A stretch of DNA of 64,000 nucleotides from Bryobacterales bacterium (GCA_003167495.1 PMSX01000228.1:1-64000); one strand, 5' to 3'; positions 19,502 through 29,708 are shown, counted from the stretch's first letter. Numbers and translations are program-made. Notes: generated by a model not told the origin, from the letters alone.

Positions 19502-21763
19502 ATGGAAACGGTTGCCGCAGCTGCGCTCTCCTCATGGAGTCTGAACGCTACATTGGTATGCGCGCTGTTGGCGCTAGCGCTTATTTACTTTCGAGGGTGG
19601 CGGCTCCTTAACGCCGAACGGCCTCACAAATACACCGTACCCAGACTCGTCTCGTTTACGTCAGGGCTGACTACGATTTTTATCGCTTTGGCCTCGCCAA
19701 TAGATGCACTTGTCGGGTTCCTCCTGGAGGCACATATGATTCAGCATCTGCTGCTCATCATGGTGGCGCCTCCGCTCCTGTGGCTCGGGCAGCCTGTTCT
19801 GCCACTTATGCGCGGTTTACCTCGCTTCGTGTTCAGAGACGTAGTCGGGCCTTTCTTTTCTTGGAACGAACTGAGGCAAGCCGGCAAGGCAATTATGCAC
19901 CCGCTTATCGGCTGGTGCTCCCTGGCAGCCGTTATCATCGTTTGGCACTTTCCCCGGGTCTACGAGTTAGCGCTTCACTCGCAACGCTGGCATCAAGCCG
20001 AGCATGCGTGCTTCTTCTGGAGCGCCATGCTGTTCTGGTGGCCGGTAATCGGGGTTTGGCCGAGTCAACCTGTCTGGCCCAAGTGGGCGATGATTCCCTA
20101 CCTGGGCCTAGCCGATGTCGTGAATACGGGACTGTCCGCGGTACTGTGCTTCTCGGATCACGTTTTGTATCCCACCTATCAATCGGCCCCGCGCTTGTGG
20201 GGCATCTCGGCAATCAGCGATCAAGTTACTGCGGGCGCCATTATGTGGGTGCCCGGATCAATTGCTTTCCTGGCCCCGGCCGTAGTGCTGATCATGCAGG
20301 TTGCTGAGGCTGGCCGATCTCAGAGAATCAAACGCACGCAGGTCGCTCGCGTGGCCACTCCGCGCGTTCGACCGAAAGCCCTCTGGGATCTCTCGCGGAT
20401 ACCTGCCCTCGGATCCATTCTTCAGTCTCGATATTTTCGGCGATCGATCCAGGTTGTGATGTTGCTGGTGGCGGCAGCGGTTGTAGCCGACGGACTTTTT
20501 GGACCCCAGGTTGCACCGATAAACCTGGCAGGCGTGTTGCCGTGGACTTACTGGCGCGGTCTAGCGGTGATTGCGTTGCTCGTGGCGGGAAACCTCTTTT
20601 GCATGGCGTGCCCATTCACGTTGCCTCGCGACTTAGCGCGAAAATTCGTAACGCCTCTGTTTCGTTGGCCAAGACAATTGCGCACGAAGTGGCTTGCCGT
20701 CGGCTTGCTGATCACGTATCTCTGGGCTTATGAGGCTTTGGGCGTGTGGAACAGCCCGCGCTCGACTGCTTGGATTATTGTAGGCTATTTCGTCGCGGCT
20801 TTCGCGATTGATAGCTTTTTTAAGGGCGCCAGCTTTTGCAAGTACGTCTGTCCCATCGGCCAATTCCATTTCGTTCATGCTCTTGTGTCGCCTCTTGAAG
20901 TGAGGGTGCGCGAACCCGCGGTATGCAATTCCTGCAGCAGCTACGATTGCATTCGCGGCAATGACCGGCACCGAGGATGCGAGCTGAATCTTTTTCAACC
21001 AAAGAAAAAAGGTAACTTCGATTGCACCTTTTGCTTAGATTGCGTGCAGGCTTGTCCTCAACAGAACGTCGGAATTCTTCCAGCGCGGCCGGCGGACGCG
21101 CTATATAAGGATAGCCGTGGATCCGGAATCGGGCGCCTCAGCCAGCGGCCGGATGTCGCGGCTCTCGCCCTAGTGCTGGTATTCGGAGCGTTCGTCAATG
21201 CAGCCGTAATGACTGGGCCGGTGATGATGTGGATGCATCAATGGCACGCAAAGCTGCAGCTCAGCTCGATGGTGCCGGTCGTGACGGTGTTTTATCTCGT
21301 AGGTCTGTTGGTTGTTCCCGCTATCTTGGTCGGCGCTTGTGGCTGGGCCAGCCGCTACTGGGGACAGCTAAACCTGACGCCAATCAGCGTGATCTGTCGT
21401 TTCGCGCTGGCCTTCATACCGGGCGGCTTCGGAATGTGGTTGGCGCACTTTTCCAATCACCTGCTGGCAGGATGGAGCACAATTATCCCGGTAGCCGGCA
21501 GATTCTTGGGGCCGACAACCTCCATCAATTACCCTGCGGCGTTTGTTCCTGATTGGCTGCCCTCAATGGAACTGATCTTCCTGGATGCGGGTCTGCTTCT
21601 AACCTTATATATGATGTGGCGGGTGGCTTTCCGTCTCGTTAATGGTGTGCGCTCATCGCTGCCCGTGTTTTTGCCGTGGGCGCTTCCTGCGATCGCGCTC
21701 TATTTGGCCGGCGTTTGGATCGTTTTCCAACCGATGCAGATGCGCGGAATGATGATGTCGTAG
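19502..21763 (+). CDS. Fusion of CtaG (caa3 oxidase assembly) and polyferredoxin-type membrane 4Fe-4S domain
   Basis: N-terminal CtaG-like multi-TM region ('HMIQHLLLIMVAPPLLWLGQP'); C-terminal CMACPFTLPR, CKYVCPIGQ, CNSCSSYDC, CTFCLDCVQACP in one 753-aa ORF. Confidence 0.85.
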   Translation: METVAAAALSSWSLNATLVCALLALALIYFRGWRLLNAERPHKYTVPRLVSFTSGLTTIFIALASPIDALVGFLLEAHMIQHLLLIMVAPPLLWLGQPVLPLMRGLPRFVFRDVVGPFFSWNELRQAGKAIMHPLIGWCSLAAVIIVWHFPRVYELALHSQRWHQAEHACFFWSAMLFWWPVIGVWPSQPVWPKWAMIPYLGLADVVNTGLSAVLCFSDHVLYPTYQSAPRLWGISAISDQVTAGAIMWVPGSIAFLAPAVVLIMQVAEAGRSQRIKRTQVARVATPRVRPKALWDLSRIPALGSILQSRYFRRSIQVVMLLVAAAVVADGLFGPQVAPINLAGVLPWTYWRGLAVIALLVAGNLFCMACPFTLPRDLARKFVTPLFRWPRQLRTKWLAVGLLITYLWAYEALGVWNSPRSTAWIIVGYFVAAFAIDSFFKGASFCKYVCPIGQFHFVHALVSPLEVRVREPAVCNSCSSYDCIRGNDRHRGCELNLFQPKKKGNFDCTFCLDCVQACPQQNVGILPARPADALYKDSRGSGIGRLSQRPDVAALALVLVFGAFVNAAVMTGPVMMWMHQWHAKLQLSSMVPVVTVFYLVGLLVVPAILVGACGWASRYWGQLNLTPISVICRFALAFIPGGFGMWLAHFSNHLLAGWSTIIPVAGRFLGPTTSINYPAAFVPDWLPSMELIFLDAGLLLTLYMMWRVAFRLVNGVRSSLPVFLPWALPAIALYLAGVWIVFQPMQMRGMMMS

Positions 21764-21778
21764 CCTGGCAGCCGAGCG

Positions 21779-22714
21779 GTGCTTGGTCAACACAGACAGG
21801 ATCGCCAAGCCTCCGCGCAGGCGTTGCCGGGCGATTACTTAGGAGAAACGAGCAGCTACCGAATGCGAGATTACTTGGAACTAACCAAGCCGAGAATCAC
21901 CATGATGATTCTCATCACGACCGCGGTGGGGTACTCGTTCGGTCACCGGACTTTCTTCCATCCGCTGATGCTGCTACATACACTACTTGGAACGGCGCTG
22001 CTGGCTTCAGGAACATCGACTTTGAATCAGTGGTGGGAGGCAAGATCTGACGCGATGATGCATCGGACACGCGAGCGTCCGATTCCCGCTGGCAGAATGA
22101 AGCGCCGTCACGCCCTTGTGTTCGGAGCTTCACTCTCCATCTGCGGATTTGCCGAATTGTGGCTCCAGACAAATGCGCTCACGGCGTTGCTGGGCTTGTT
22201 CACCTTGCTCAGTTATCTGTTCGTCTACACGCCCTTAAAGCGGCGCACACCTCTGTGCACAACCCTCGGAGCGGTGCCGGGCGCGATGCCTCCGCTTATC
22301 GGCTATGCGGCCGCCAACGGACATCTTGACTGGCCGGCGCTGGCCTTGTTTGCCATCCTATTTGTCTGGCAGTTTCCTCACTTCTACGCGATCGCTTGGA
22401 TGTATCGCGAGGATTATGCGAGAGGAGGCATCCGGATGCTCGCGGTGGTCGAGCCTCAAGGAGTATCGACACGCAAGCGCATTGTGGCCTGTTCAGTGCT
22501 ACTGATCCCGATTAGCCTTTTGCCGCGTGCGTTGGGTATGTCGGGATCCATTTACGCAATTGCCGCGGTTGCGGCAGGCCTGGCGCTGCTCTGTGTCGGA
22601 GTACGTTTTCGACAAGAGTGGACCTCCGCCCGAGCACGGCATGTGTTGCTGGCGTCAGTGGTTTACCTGCCGGCGATTCTGGCGGTCATGGTGTTAGACC
22701 GGCGCTCTTTTTGA
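21779..22714 (+). CDS. ctaB: Protoheme IX farnesyltransferase (heme O synthase)
   Basis: 'NQWWEARSDAMMHRTRERPIPAGRM', 'YTPLKRRTPLCTTLGAVPGAMPPLIGYAA'. Confidence 0.95.
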   Translation: MLGQHRQDRQASAQALPGDYLGETSSYRMRDYLELTKPRITMMILITTAVGYSFGHRTFFHPLMLLHTLLGTALLASGTSTLNQWWEARSDAMMHRTRERPIPAGRMKRRHALVFGASLSICGFAELWLQTNALTALLGLFTLLSYLFVYTPLKRRTPLCTTLGAVPGAMPPLIGYAAANGHLDWPALALFAILFVWQFPHFYAIAWMYREDYARGGIRMLAVVEPQGVSTRKRIVACSVLLIPISLLPRALGMSGSIYAIAAVAAGLALLCVGVRFRQEWTSARARHVLLASVVYLPAILAVMVLDRRSF

Positions 22715-22906
22715 GGTTCCACAAACTTACGACCCTAGGTCTCCCTAAGCTTTTCTATCTCACAAACTTTTGTTGCAACTCGCCAAGCGGCCAACAAAAG
22801 TAGTTCGTCTCGTCTCTTCTGGAACGTAGGAAGTGAAACCGAGTTCGGGCTTGTACGACGGGAATGTTCACTAAGTGCAGTTTCCGAGCGAAGGAGAAAA
22901 GGATAC

Positions 22907-23875
22907 ATGAGTTCAGACAAAGCAATAAGACGCATCGCGATTGTCGGCACCGGGGCGATTGGTGCAAGCTGGGCGGCAGAGTTTCTCGCGCGGGGATTCG
23001 ACGTGATTGCTACAGATCCAGCGCCTAACGCCGAGTCGAACCTCCGCAAGTTCATCGACGCGGCGTGGCCGGCTCTCACTGACATAGGTCTTTCGCCCAA
23101 GGCATCGCGAGAAAGGCTCAGTTTCACTCCTGACATGAAAACCGCAGTGTCGGATGCGGATCTGGTACAGGAGAACGGACCCGAGAGGCCCGATTTCAAG
23201 ATCAAATTGTTTGCCGATTTGGACGCCGCGACCCCCCATGACTCGATCATTGCTTCGAGTTCATCGGGGCTGACCATGACCGTCATCCAATCCGGTTGCA
23301 GCCGTCCCGAACGCTGTGTCATTGGACATCCTTTCAATCCTCCGCACATGATTCCGTTGGTGGAGGTAGTTGGAGGCGCAAAGACATCGGCGGAAACGGT
23401 CCGGCGAGCCATTGCGTTTTACGCTTCCATCGGGAAGAAGCCGATTCATCTACGCAAGGAAGTGGTGGGCCACGTTGCGAATCGGCTACAGGCTGCGCTA
23501 TATCGAGAAGTAGTGAACCTGGTTCATTTAGGTGTGCTGGATGTGGCCGATGCCGACACTGCCGTGAGCTGGGGACCTGGACTCCGCTGGGGGGTTATGG
23601 GCCCCAATCTGCTCTTTCATCTCGGTGGCGGTCAAGGTGGAATTCAGCATTTCATGGAACACCTTTCTGGGCCCTTAGCAACCTGGTGGAAGGATCTCGG
23701 CACCTTCACAGATTGGCCGGAAGGGCTCAAACAAACCATAGTTGATGGAACCTTAGGGGAAGTTCACGGGCGCACGGTGGACCAGTTGGCTGCGACTCGG
23801 GATGAAGTGCTGCTGGGCCTTCTACAGCTGCGCGCGAAGTACACCGAGGTTCGCGAGCCGGTTCCAGTTTCCTAA
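22907..23875 (+). CDS. 3-hydroxyacyl-CoA dehydrogenase family, short (~320 aa) carnitine dehydrogenase/lambda-crystallin-like
   Basis: N-terminal Rossmann GTGAIGASWAAEF, 'VIGHPFNPPHMIPLVEVVGG', 'HVANRLQAALYREVVNLV'. Confidence 0.85.
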   Translation: MSSDKAIRRIAIVGTGAIGASWAAEFLARGFDVIATDPAPNAESNLRKFIDAAWPALTDIGLSPKASRERLSFTPDMKTAVSDADLVQENGPERPDFKIKLFADLDAATPHDSIIASSSSGLTMTVIQSGCSRPERCVIGHPFNPPHMIPLVEVVGGAKTSAETVRRAIAFYASIGKKPIHLRKEVVGHVANRLQAALYREVVNLVHLGVLDVADADTAVSWGPGLRWGVMGPNLLFHLGGGQGGIQHFMEHLSGPLATWWKDLGTFTDWPEGLKQTIVDGTLGEVHGRTVDQLAATRDEVLLGLLQLRAKYTEVREPVPVS

Positions 23876-23890
23876 CAGGAACTGCCGCAT

Positions 23891-25210
23891 ATGTCTGAGC
23901 GCACACCTCGTGTCGTTATTGTCGGCGGTGGCTTTGGCGGTTTAGCCGCTGCTAAGGCGCTGCGAGATGCCCCGGCGCAGATCATCTTGATCGATCGCAC
24001 GAATCATCACCTCTTTCAGCCGCTGCTCTACCAAGTGGCGACGTCGGTGCTCACGCCTTCACAAATAGGTTCACCGATCCGTAACATTCTTCGAAGACAA
24101 AAGAATACGACGGTGATCCTGGGTGAAGCTACGGGTGTAAATAAGGAAGAAAAGTATGTACTCGTCAACTCAGCCGACCGGACGAACGTGCCGATTACTT
24201 ACGATTTCCTGGTGTTGGCGACCGGAGCAACTCACAGTTACTTCGGACACAACGAATTCGAGAGATTTGCGCCCGGCCTGAAGAGCTTGGCCGACGCGGT
24301 AGCGATACGCAACAAGGTCTTGCATGCCTTCGAGCAGGCGGAAGCCGAGGAAGACCCCAACAATCACCGGGATCTCCTCACATTCGTGCTGGTCGGGGCC
24401 GGTCCTACGGGAGTGGAGATGGCCAGCGCAATAGCCCTGCTGACTCGCAGTACGCTCAAATCGGAGTTCCGGCGCATCAATCCTGATTCAGCACGGATTC
24501 TCCTGTTGGATGCGGCGCCGCGTGTTCTTGGGCCTTTTGCGGAAACGCTATCGCAGGCCGCCAAACAACGCCTGGAGAGCTTGGGCGTCGAGGTCCGGCT
24601 AGGGCACAGCGTCGATCAGATTGATGCTGACGGTGTGGTCGTGTCGGGAGAACGCATTTTCAGCAAAACAGTGATTTGGACGGCCGGAGTTACCCCATCA
24701 CCAGCCGGCAAGTGGCTGAACGTGCCGACGGATCGCGCCGGGCGAGTTCGCGTCGAACCTGATTTGTCGGTAGCGGGGTACCCGGACGTTTTTGTGGTTG
24801 GCGACACGGCGTCACTAGACCAGGACGGTAAGCCATTAGCGGGCGTTGCGCAAGTGGCAATGCAAGAAGGACGCTATGCTGGAAAGCTGATTCGCCGCCG
24901 CTTATGCGGTGTAGCGACGCCGAAGCCTTTTCGTTACTTCGATAAGGGCACGATGGCGGTAGTGGGCAAAGGCTTTGCTGTCTTACAAAGCGGCAAAGTG
25001 CGGATCAGCGGTTTCCTCGCGTGGCTCGCCTGGGCGGCGATACATCTCCAGTTTCTGGCGCAATCCAGCCTTCGCATGAGTGTCTTCTTGCAATGGGCTT
25101 GGACGTATATCACCGGACAGCGCGGCTCGCGCTTGATTGTAAATCACCACGGTGCGGAGCTAGCGCGGCCGGCTGCTCGCGAAGCGCAGGTACAAAGTTT
25201 TTCAAAGTGA
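23891..25210 (+). CDS. ndh: Type II NADH dehydrogenase
   Basis: 'VVIVGGGFGGLAAAKAL', 'LVGAGPTGVEMASAIA', 'VFVVGDTASL', C-terminal 'GFLAWLAWAAIHLQFLAQ...QWAWTYITGQRGSRLI'. Confidence 0.93.
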   Translation: MSERTPRVVIVGGGFGGLAAAKALRDAPAQIILIDRTNHHLFQPLLYQVATSVLTPSQIGSPIRNILRRQKNTTVILGEATGVNKEEKYVLVNSADRTNVPITYDFLVLATGATHSYFGHNEFERFAPGLKSLADAVAIRNKVLHAFEQAEAEEDPNNHRDLLTFVLVGAGPTGVEMASAIALLTRSTLKSEFRRINPDSARILLLDAAPRVLGPFAETLSQAAKQRLESLGVEVRLGHSVDQIDADGVVVSGERIFSKTVIWTAGVTPSPAGKWLNVPTDRAGRVRVEPDLSVAGYPDVFVVGDTASLDQDGKPLAGVAQVAMQEGRYAGKLIRRRLCGVATPKPFRYFDKGTMAVVGKGFAVLQSGKVRISGFLAWLAWAAIHLQFLAQSSLRMSVFLQWAWTYITGQRGSRLIVNHHGAELARPAAREAQVQSFSK

Positions 25211-25228
25211 CAGTTAAGGAGAAGTTTC

Positions 25229-26470
25229 ATGAGTACAACCCTCACACATGCTGCGGAGGCAACAGGAAAAAAGAGCCAACAAGCCCCGGCAACATTACCG
25301 AAGCCAGATGGTGATTTCTATCAAATCATCGAGTGCCTAAGTGAACAGGAACGCGCGATTGTGAAGCGGGTTCGAGAGTTCATGGAGACGAAAGTGGCCC
25401 CAGTTATAACTAAGTACTGGGCTGAGGATTCATTCCCGTTTGGGTTAGTTCCGGCGCTACGCGAGCTGAATATCGAGGGCTTAGGCTACGAGGGCTATGG
25501 CTGCCGCGGAGGGAGTACTCTACTCGCGGGCTTCGTTGCGATGGAGATGGCGCGAGTGGACTCGTCTTTCGCTACGTTCTTTGGCGTCCATAGCGGGCTG
25601 GCAATGGGGTCAATCTACTTGGGTGGCTCCGAGGAGCAGAAGCAAAAATGGCTGCCACCGATGGCTCGACTGGAAAAAGTAGGATCATTCGGCCTGACCG
25701 AGCCTCTGGTCGGGTCCGGCACCGGCGGAGGTCTTACGACAACTGCGCGACGCGAGGGCGACACTTGGGTGCTGAACGGGCAGAAGAAGTGGATCGGAAA
25801 CGCAACCTGGGGCGACGTCACCATCATCTGGGCGCGCGATGTGGCTGATAACCAGGTGAAGGGGTTTATCGTCGAAAACAAAACGACGCCTGGGTTCACA
25901 GTGGAAAAAATTCAGAATAAGATCGCGCTACGCGTGGTACAAAACGGGCTAATCACCATGGAAAACTGCCGCGTGCCCGAAGAGAACCGGCTACAGGCCG
26001 ATGCCTCGTTTCGTGATACCGCCAAGGTGCTTCGGATGACGCGTGCCTTTGTCGCTTGGGAATCTACTGGCTGCGCTATGGGCGCGTATGAGCACGCTCT
26101 GGCATATGCCCAAACGCGCGAACAGTTTGGCAAACCCATCGCGAAATTCCAGTTGGTTCAGGACTTGCTCGCGAAAATGCTCGGCAACGTTACTGCCGCG
26201 CAATGCATGGTACTTCGCCTTTCGCAAATGCAGGACCAGGGCAAGTTACTCGATCACCATGCGTCTCTAGCTAAAGCGTTCTGCACTGTGCGAATGCGTG
26301 AGACCGTGGCCTGGGCACGCGAGTTATTCGGCGCCAACGGCATTCTGCTGGATTATCAAGTGGCGCGTTTTTTCGCCGACGCTGAAGCTCTGTATTCATA
26401 TGAAGGCACGCGAGAGATGAACACGCTCATTGTTGGTAAGGCCATCACCGGATTGAGCGCCTTTGTTTAG
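25229..26470 (+). CDS. Acyl-CoA dehydrogenase, glutaryl-CoA dehydrogenase/ACX4-like subgroup
   Basis: 'GSFGLTEPLVGSGTGGGLTTTA', 'GQKKWIGNATWGDVTIIWAR', 'YEGTREMNTLIVGKAITG'. Confidence 0.9.
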   Translation: MSTTLTHAAEATGKKSQQAPATLPKPDGDFYQIIECLSEQERAIVKRVREFMETKVAPVITKYWAEDSFPFGLVPALRELNIEGLGYEGYGCRGGSTLLAGFVAMEMARVDSSFATFFGVHSGLAMGSIYLGGSEEQKQKWLPPMARLEKVGSFGLTEPLVGSGTGGGLTTTARREGDTWVLNGQKKWIGNATWGDVTIIWARDVADNQVKGFIVENKTTPGFTVEKIQNKIALRVVQNGLITMENCRVPEENRLQADASFRDTAKVLRMTRAFVAWESTGCAMGAYEHALAYAQTREQFGKPIAKFQLVQDLLAKMLGNVTAAQCMVLRLSQMQDQGKLLDHHASLAKAFCTVRMRETVAWARELFGANGILLDYQVARFFADAEALYSYEGTREMNTLIVGKAITGLSAFV

Positions 26471-26487
26471 CAGGTATAGCGGCGTCG

Positions 26488-26916
26488 ATGACACAAACGT
26501 CGGTTGTGATTCATGGCACGGGCTCGGGCTTCGCCCAGGAGATCGTGGCGGGGCAGCATCGCCTAAACGCGGACGAACCGCTGTCTGCGGGAGGTAGCGA
26601 AACGGGTCCGACTCCTTACGAACTGCTTCTTGCGGCTCTTGGCGCATGTACTGCGATGACAGTAACGATGTATGCGCAACGGAAAAAGTTGCCACTCGAT
26701 GGAATCGTGGTGCGACTACAACATTCGAGGATTCATGCCGAAGATTGCTTCGAGTGTCAGGCCGAAACGGGGCTTTTAGACCTGATCGAGCGCGAAATTG
26801 AATTGAGCGGCTCGTTAAGTCCGGACGAGCGTCTGAGGCTGTTCGAGATTGCGGAGAAATGTCCCGTTCACCGAACGCTGACGTCGGAAATCAGCATACG
26901 TTCGAGTCTTAAGTAA
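26488..26916 (+). CDS. OsmC/Ohr-family protein
   Basis: 'GPTPYELLLAALGACTAMTVTMYAQRKKLPL', 'EIAEKCPVHRTL'. Confidence 0.92.
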   Translation: MTQTSVVIHGTGSGFAQEIVAGQHRLNADEPLSAGGSETGPTPYELLLAALGACTAMTVTMYAQRKKLPLDGIVVRLQHSRIHAEDCFECQAETGLLDLIEREIELSGSLSPDERLRLFEIAEKCPVHRTLTSEISIRSSLK

Positions 26917-26962
26917 GCCAACAAAGCGCTTAGTTTTCCGATCTCTCTGGGAGGAGAGTTAA

Positions 26963-27769
26963 ATGAGCCAATCAACAGCTACGGGATTAGCACTTGAAAC
27001 CGTTCTTTTTGAAAGGAAGGATGCCATCGCGTACGTGAGCGTAAATCGCCCCAAGGTTCTCAATGCTCTGAATCATCAAACATGGACGGATTTGCGCTCG
27101 GCGTTCGAAGAGGCACGGGATGACGCAGGCGTGCGCGGCGTGATCTTGACCGGCGCCGGCGAAAAGGCTTTCATAGCTGGGGCCGACATCAGCGAGCTTG
27201 CTCATGTCACCGCCTTAGAAGCAGAACGGTCTAGCCGCTTTGGTCAAGCGGTCCTGAACCTCATCGAAAATCTCGGTAAGCCGGTGATCGCCGCAATCAA
27301 CGGCTTTGCTCTCGGCGGTGGCTGCGAGACCGCAATGGCTTGCACCATCAGGATCGCCGCAGAGAACGCAAAGTTCGGCCAGCCCGAAGTGAAACTCGGC
27401 CTTGTTCCTGGCGGAGGGGGTACGCAGCGCTTGCCCAGGCTGGTAGGGAAGGGACGGGCTCTTCAACTCATTCTTTCGGCAGCGATCATTGATGCCACCG
27501 AAGCTCATCGCATCGGACTAGTCAACGAGGTTGTTCCGGCCGCAGAACTCATTCCGCGTGCTGAAACGGTCTTGAAACAGATTTTTGCCAACGCTCCGGT
27601 CGCTGTTCAGTATTCGATCGAGGCAGTGAACAAGGGATTGGAAACGAGCCAGGCTGAGGGGTTAGCACTCGAGGCTTCTTTCTTTGGGATCTGCGCTGCA
27701 ACAGAAGACAAAAAGGAAGGAACAACCGCATTTCTCGAAAAGCGACCGGCGAAGTTCCAGGGCCGGTAG
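26963..27769 (+). CDS. Enoyl-CoA hydratase/crotonase
   Basis: 'AFIAGADISELAHV', 'GFALGGGCETAMACTIRIAAENAKFGQPEVKLGLVPGGGGTQRLPRLVG'. Confidence 0.95.
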   Translation: MSQSTATGLALETVLFERKDAIAYVSVNRPKVLNALNHQTWTDLRSAFEEARDDAGVRGVILTGAGEKAFIAGADISELAHVTALEAERSSRFGQAVLNLIENLGKPVIAAINGFALGGGCETAMACTIRIAAENAKFGQPEVKLGLVPGGGGTQRLPRLVGKGRALQLILSAAIIDATEAHRIGLVNEVVPAAELIPRAETVLKQIFANAPVAVQYSIEAVNKGLETSQAEGLALEASFFGICAATEDKKEGTTAFLEKRPAKFQGR

Positions 27770-27781
27770 AAAGAAAGAGCT

Positions 27782-29038
27782 ATGAATAACGACAATATCT
27801 TTTCAGGACTGAAGGTGGTGGACCTGTCGAGTTTCATCGCCGGGCCCGCCGCTGCCGTGATCTTGTCCGATTTCGGTGCTGACGTTATAAAGGTTGAACC
27901 TCCAACCGGTGACACATGGAGAATCGGTCACAAGATTCCCCCGCAACCGCGATCCCACGATAGTTATCCCTGGCACTTGAACAATCGCAACAAACGGGGA
28001 CTGTCCCTCGATCTAAAATCTCCACAGGCAGGAGAGATACTAGAACGGCTCGTCAAGTGGGCGGACGTGCTCATCGTCAACACGCCGCATCCGGCCCGTA
28101 AGAAGCTGAAGTTTGAGTATGAGGACGTTGCGCAGTGGAATCCCCGGCTGATTTATGCCGACGTAACTGGTTACGGCGAAAAGGGGCCGGATGCCAGCCT
28201 TCCGGGATTCGACATCACGGCGTACTGGGCCAGATCCGGTTTGCTGTCACTGACCCGGGATGCGGGCGCTCCACCCACTCTCCCTCCATCGGGCAGTGGA
28301 GACCACGCGACGGCGGTTACGTTGTTTTCCGCCATCGCCATGGGTCTATACCGGCGGGAACGCACCGGAAAGGGTTCGTACGTTACCACGTCGCTCCTTG
28401 CCGCCGGTGTCTGGTCATGCGGCGTGTTCGTTCAAGCTGCTCTTTGCGATGCTACGTTCTTCCCACTGCATGACCGGATGAAACCACCGAACGCAATCCT
28501 CAATGTATATCGAGCCTCGGACGATGTCTGGTTCCTGATTGTCCTTACGCCGGACAAGTGGCCAGCCCTAGCAAAGGCAATTAGCCGGCCGGACCTGCTG
28601 ACTGATCCGCGCTTCATAGACGCGGCAAAGCAGACAGCCAATTCGGCGGATCTCACGGCCATTCTGGATCAAGTGTTCGAATCACAACCGATGTCGCACT
28701 GGCGGGAAGTGTTCAATCAAGCTCACCTGACATTCGGGGTAGTTCTCGCTCCGAGCGAAGTAGTCAAAGATCCACAGCTTCGAGAGAACGACATAGTCGT
28801 CCCGATCGAGGGTGCCGGAGGAAATCTGAAGTTCACCGTGAACAGTCCGATGCAAGTGCACGGTGTCGTTAAAGTGTCTGCAAAGCGTGCGCCGGAAATC
28901 GGAGAACACAACGAGGAGATTCTCCGAGAAGTGGGTTTCGAGACGAGCGAAATCGAAGGCTTGCGCGGAGGAGGCGCCCTCGGCACAGCACCCGAGCGAG
29001 CACAAGGCGATCTAGTCTCGCGAGCGCACGGAAGTTGA
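27782..29038 (+). CDS. CaiB/BaiF (family III) CoA-transferase
   Basis: 'GLKVVDLSSFIAGPAAAVILSDFGADVIKVEPP', 'NNRNKRGLSLDLKSP'. Confidence 0.94.
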   Translation: MNNDNIFSGLKVVDLSSFIAGPAAAVILSDFGADVIKVEPPTGDTWRIGHKIPPQPRSHDSYPWHLNNRNKRGLSLDLKSPQAGEILERLVKWADVLIVNTPHPARKKLKFEYEDVAQWNPRLIYADVTGYGEKGPDASLPGFDITAYWARSGLLSLTRDAGAPPTLPPSGSGDHATAVTLFSAIAMGLYRRERTGKGSYVTTSLLAAGVWSCGVFVQAALCDATFFPLHDRMKPPNAILNVYRASDDVWFLIVLTPDKWPALAKAISRPDLLTDPRFIDAAKQTANSADLTAILDQVFESQPMSHWREVFNQAHLTFGVVLAPSEVVKDPQLRENDIVVPIEGAGGNLKFTVNSPMQVHGVVKVSAKRAPEIGEHNEEILREVGFETSEIEGLRGGGALGTAPERAQGDLVSRAHGS

Positions 29039-29053
29039 AAAAGCACCGGAGGA

Positions 29054-29683
29054 ATGATGACTAACCGCGCGGAAGCGGACCCTATTCGACGAATTGCTTC
29101 CACTCGAATGCCTACCAGGTGGGGAATGTTTCAGGCCTTGGCATTCGAGCGTGACACGTCCGGCGATACCAGGCAAGTCGAAACAGCGCTCGTGATGATT
29201 ATGGGAGATGTTACACGCGGAGCTCCCTTGCTGCGAATCCACTCGCAATGCGTCACCAGCGAAGTCTTTGGGTCGCTTCGTTGTGACTGCAGCGAGCAGT
29301 TAGAGATGGCTATGCGAGCTATTGCTGCGGAAGGATGCGGCGTTCTTATCTACGAGCATCAGGAGGGCCGCGGAATTGGGCTTATGGCAAAGCTAAAGGC
29401 CTACGCGCTGCAAGACGAAGGCCTCGACACGATTGCGGCAAATCACGCACTCGGGTTTGAAGCCGATTGTCGCGATTTCCGTTTACCTGTCGCGGTACTC
29501 AATCAACTTGGGATACGCGGGGTTCGGCTTCTTTCGAACAATCCTCAGAAGGTCCATGCCTTGGTTGAAGGTGGAATCGACGTTCAGGCACGCGTTCCGT
29601 GCGAGACTCCACCCAGTCCTCACTCTATTTTTTATCTAAGAAGCAAAAAAGAGCGGATGGGGCACGCGCTTACGCTGGTGTAG
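29054..29683 (+). CDS. ribA: GTP cyclohydrolase II (stand-alone)
   Basis: '[29 protein letters not shown]', '[23 protein letters not shown]', 'RLLSNNPQK'. Confidence 0.95.
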   Translation: MMTNRAEADPIRRIASTRMPTRWGMFQALAFERDTSGDTRQVETALVMIMGDVTRGAPLLRIHSQCVTSEVFGSLRCDCSEQLEMAMRAIAAEGCGVLIYEHQEGRGIGLMAKLKAYALQDEGLDTIAANHALGFEADCRDFRLPVAVLNQLGIRGVRLLSNNPQKVHALVEGGIDVQARVPCETPPSPHSIFYLRSKKERMGHALTLV

Positions 29684-29708
29684 GCTGAGTGCCTCTAATC
29701 GTCTATCT

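Noticed and set aside
26911-26940. TAAGC-CAACAAAGC-GCTTA followed by TTTT as a terminator after the OsmC gene
   Set aside because: Stem of only 5 bp with a long loop and a short T-run; likely incidental and overlaps the CCAACAAA motif.
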